From Nitrospira sp. (GTDB taxonomy: Bacteria > Nitrospirota > Thermodesulfovibrionia > Thermodesulfovibrionales > SM23-35), in contig VGWY01000128.1 in the NCBI GenBank assembly GCA_016873575.1, positions 1 through 7,369 on the forward strand: 7,369 nt of DNA, read 5' to 3'. Each line of letters begins with the position of its first letter. Within the stretch, counting starts at the first letter, position 1. The position numbers and the translations under genes are program-made. The notes below the pieces were generated by a model that saw nothing but the letters and a program-made list of their open reading frames with translations, ran no database searches and had not been told where the DNA came from. Shown piece by piece: positions 6,067-7,369 of this stretch.

Positions 6067-6724
6067 GAAAGTCGATCGCTTCACATGAGGCTCGAATCAC
6101 TTTCTGAGTCTTCTTGCTGATCTTTAATGTTTCAAATACTGCCTTCAATCTGTCAGGATCAATTTTACGGGCTATGATGGAACACTGCTCAAGGTCTTTA
6201 TCCTTCTTGCCTTCACCTCGTCTTCTTTGTGACATAATCATTTTATGTACAAAATAGGCTTCAGGAATCGGCGCCCTCACCTCGAAATCACCAAAGTCAG
6301 CAATGAAAGGGAAACTTAGAAGGAGATCAACAAAAGGAAGGGGAGAAGCAGTAATATTCCATCTTCTGACTGACACAACGTCATCATATCTTCCGCCTTT
6401 CCTGTGGATGACAAATTCAATAGTGAAATTTTCACGGGTAAACCTGCGAATGCCCGACTGCATAATCACAGGGATATATCCGAGATCGATGATAAGTTTT
6501 TCGATATCCACTTTTCTATCCCTGCCCGGATGAATGAATTTGACTGCAAAATCGATGTCCAGCGTCCGAAGTGTATAGTTTATTCCGAACACTTCTTGAT
6601 ATAAAGGCATAACCCAGCTACCAATGAGCATGGACTCTTCAAAGAAACCTACCGAGTGGAGAGCCTGCAAAAGCTCCCAAACTTCAACAGGAAAGATATC
6701 CTTATTCTTTACTGTGATGTGCAT
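6044..6724 (-). CDS. Nucleotidyltransferase-fold protein, GSU2403-like (NTP_transf_8 type)
   Basis: This 226-residue protein, counted from the ATG at 6724, has the polymerase-beta-type nucleotidyltransferase layout: GSW (35-37) after a predicted strand, the DxD pair in TLDIDFAV (D56, D58) and a possible third acid in TIEFVIH (E103). The C-terminal region has IPEAYFVHKMIMSQRRRGEGKKDKDLEQ (split over 153-180), resembling the 'AY-x-x-HK ... R ... KD-x-x-Q' block of GSU2403-like and AbiEii-like proteins. Such enzymes can add nucleotides to RNA or protein, and some act as toxins; the substrate here is unknown. The ATG at 6724 is preferred because AAAGGA lies 7 nt upstream. A GTG at 6745 directly after a stop is the only longer choice. 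The start overlaps the upstream gene by 23 nt, indicating co-translation. All expected catalytic acids are present. Confidence 0.78.
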   Translation of the reverse strand: MHITVKNKDIFPVEVWELLQALHSVGFFEESMLIGSWVMPLYQEVFGINYTLRTLDIDFAVKFIHPGRDRKVDIEKLIIDLGYIPVIMQSGIRRFTRENFTIEFVIHRKGGRYDDVVSVRRWNITASPLPFVDLLLSFPFIADFGDFEVRAPIPEAYFVHKMIMSQRRRGEGKKDKDLEQCSIIARKIDPDRLKAVFETLKISKKTQKVIRASCEAIDFPPQKLGL

Positions 6725-7079
6725 ACCCTCGTCCTTTACCACCACTCATGATCTTGTTCAGATAAGCAATTTTGCTCTTATAGGACTGAATTTCCTTCTC
6801 ATATTTTTTTCTCATTTCAAGCTTTTTTAATAATTCTTGGACGTGATTATTTGGTATATGCTCATTGATGACCTTTTTGCCTTTACGGTATTTCAGGTAG
6901 AAATAGGAATACACCTTGTTCTTATACTGTTTCTTTCGCTCATTTATTACGCCTTTCGGAAGCTTGGAAATAGATTTCTCAAGGCTGTTAAGCATTTCCT
7001 GACAGCGCTTCAATTCGTCCTGAAGCATGCCACTGATAACCTTATCTTTTTCCACCACTTTCATGCTTTTATTATCCAT
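6702..7079 (-). CDS. Small basic coiled-coil protein, partner of the nucleotidyltransferase
   Basis: I do not recognise a named family with certainty. The product is about 125 residues and very rich in Lys/Glu. It has helix-forming stretches (17-40 and 79-112, MLQDELKRCQEML and QELLKKLEMRKKYEKEIQ) on either side of a short beta-like core, LPKGVINERKKQYKNKVYSY plus FYLKYRKGKKV (40-70). That core resembles the 'LPKGS...YYYLQYREGGKV' pattern of small DUF6788-like proteins, which I associate with DNA- or RNA-binding and mobile loci. The tail is basic and Gly-rich. It is the first gene of a two-gene operon and overlaps the nucleotidyltransferase, the arrangement of an antitoxin or guard protein. 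Starts at 7079 and 7064 (both ATG) are plausible; neither has a clear Shine-Dalgarno. Both lie in the loop of an 11-bp inverted repeat. A GTG at 7124 overlaps the probable promoter. Confidence 0.65.
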   Translation of the reverse strand: MDNKSMKVVEKDKVISGMLQDELKRCQEMLNSLEKSISKLPKGVINERKKQYKNKVYSYFYLKYRKGKKVINEHIPNNHVQELLKKLEMRKKYEKEIQSYKSKIAYLNKIMSGGKGRGYAHHSKE

Positions 7080-7093
7080 ATTGTGGTGGAAAA
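7048..7093 (-). promoter_or_regulatory. 11-bp inverted repeat enclosing the operon's start codons
   Basis: TTTTCCACCAC (7048-7058) and GTGGTGGAAAA (7083-7093) are perfect inverse complements with a 24-nt loop. In the minus-strand transcript the loop contains both candidate ATG codons (7079 and 7064). The transcript could fold into a hairpin that hides or presents the start, or the DNA could be a protein-binding site. The stem word recurs around the operon's stop codon (6031-6066). The pairing is seen directly; the function is inferred. Confidence 0.7.
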
Positions 7094-7112
7094 CAGCAAG
7101 GCTTAAATTCAC

Positions 7113-7134
7113 TTTATACAGCACTGCAGCACTG
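7113..7134 (-). promoter_or_regulatory. Candidate promoter with tandem CAGCACTG repeat
   Basis: On the minus strand TATAAA (7118-7113) is a reasonable -10 about 34 nt before the ATG at 7079. Directly upstream, where the -10/-35 spacer would be, CAGCACTG is repeated perfectly in tandem (7119-7126 and 7127-7134), a candidate operator. No good -35 is visible at standard spacing, so the promoter call is weak or would need an activator. Confidence 0.4.
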
Positions 7135-7159
7135 TCTTACTTTTTAACCCTTGACAGTG

Positions 7160-7268
7160 GGAGCGATATTGAACGGCTGCCTATCGAAATGCATTTGAGA
7201 ATGTATCAAAGGGCGCATGATTTCTTCACCCGCCCGAAAGTCAAGGTGCGACACCGCAGGGCTCTTTT
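7160..7268. repeat. Dispersed repeat module Z, copy 3
   Basis: This is a Z copy without X or Y before it. It keeps the GAGCGATATTGAACGGCTGCC block, CATGATTTCTTCACCCGCCC and GGTGCGACACCGCAGGGCTCTTT. It has one A fewer than the other full copies in the CCGAAA(A)GTC tract, which changes the downstream reading frame. It sits just upstream of the coiled-coil/nucleotidyltransferase operon, on the side away from copy 2, so this operon is flanked by Z on both sides. Confidence 0.88.
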
Positions 7269-7300
7269 AACACTTTAGTTCATTTAGTCAAGAACATCCC

Positions 7301-7369
7301 CTTATTATATTATATTACTTATTATTATATTACTTATTATATTACTTATTATATTATATTATATTATAT
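7301..7369. repeat. AT-only microsatellite at window end
   Basis: Almost pure A/T sequence made of TTATTATATTAC-like units that shorten to TTATA/TTA units at the end. It codes for nothing visible. Its position at the end of the window would fit an assembly break in low-complexity sequence, but it could also continue. CATTTAGTCA (7281-7290) just before it echoes module X. Confidence 0.85.

Noticed and set aside
6725..6745. GTG start at 6745 for the nucleotidyltransferase
   Set aside because: It follows a stop codon directly and lacks a Shine-Dalgarno, whereas the ATG at 6724 has AAAGGA at good spacing.
4860..7268. CRISPR array or integron attC cassette array
   Set aside because: The repeats are 100-260 nt, few, diverged and separated by whole genes in both orientations. 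There are no regular spacers, no GTTRRRY-type attC ends and no integrase.
6303..7278. Plus-strand frames 6303-6533, 6404-6604, 6624-6830, 6837-7106 and 7027-7278
   Set aside because: They are antisense to the nucleotidyltransferase and coiled-coil genes, or read partly through repeat Z, with no ribosome site or recognisable motif.
1..7369. tRNA, rRNA or riboswitch genes
   Set aside because: No cloverleaf, conserved rRNA segment or known riboswitch core was recognised on reading both strands; a covariance-model search was not possible.

Overview
This window looks like the edge between a housekeeping locus and an accessory region of a bacterial chromosome with moderate GC content. The largest gene is a complete glycogen/alpha-glucan phosphorylase (247-2751, +). 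The following 4.6 kb holds small accessory genes on both strands, set among dispersed repeats and broken gene copies. The mix of toxin-antitoxin modules, a four-helix-bundle (23S IVS-type) gene, a nucleotidyltransferase fold gene and a SWIM-protein remnant recalls environmental anaerobes such as Nitrospirota or Desulfobacterota. That is an impression from gene content and cannot be tested here.

Layout: (1) 1-95, part of a dispersed GC-richer repeat cut by the window edge. (2) 247-2751, glgP with a Shine-Dalgarno and TATAAT-type -10 sites. (3) 2757-3022, a copy of the four-helix-bundle locus with a 142-nt internal deletion. (4) 3052-3721 (-), a Phd/YefM-type antitoxin and PIN-domain toxin operon with a strong promoter whose -35/-10 spacer holds an inverted repeat. 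(5) 3793-4262, the longer four-helix-bundle copy (-), flanked by repeat pieces. (6) 4385-4851 (+), a RelB-like antitoxin and RelE/ParE-type toxin operon, with a long inverted repeat around its likely promoter. (7) 4860-5104, a full dispersed repeat (modules X-Y-Z). (8) About 5106-5753 (+), the 3' part of a SWIM zinc-finger family gene. (9) 5757-6015, a second full X-Y-Z repeat. (10) 6044-7079 (-), a two-gene overlapping operon: a short basic coiled-coil protein followed by a GSU2403-like nucleotidyltransferase fold protein. (11) 7160-7268, another Z repeat. (12) 7301-7369, a nearly pure A/T microsatellite at the end of the window.

The organising feature is the repeat family. After glgP, every gene or gene pair lies between copies of the same X, Y or Z modules, so the region reads as a row of exchangeable cassettes. 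Aligning the Z copies by eye shows mostly synonymous changes in one + strand frame (YDRSDIERLPVEMH), which suggests that the repeat descends from a protein-coding gene. The candidate for a less described system is the coiled-coil plus nucleotidyltransferase operon. It has toxin-antitoxin-like architecture, and two inverted repeats built on the same CCACCAC/GTGGTGG stem enclose its start codons and its stop codon.
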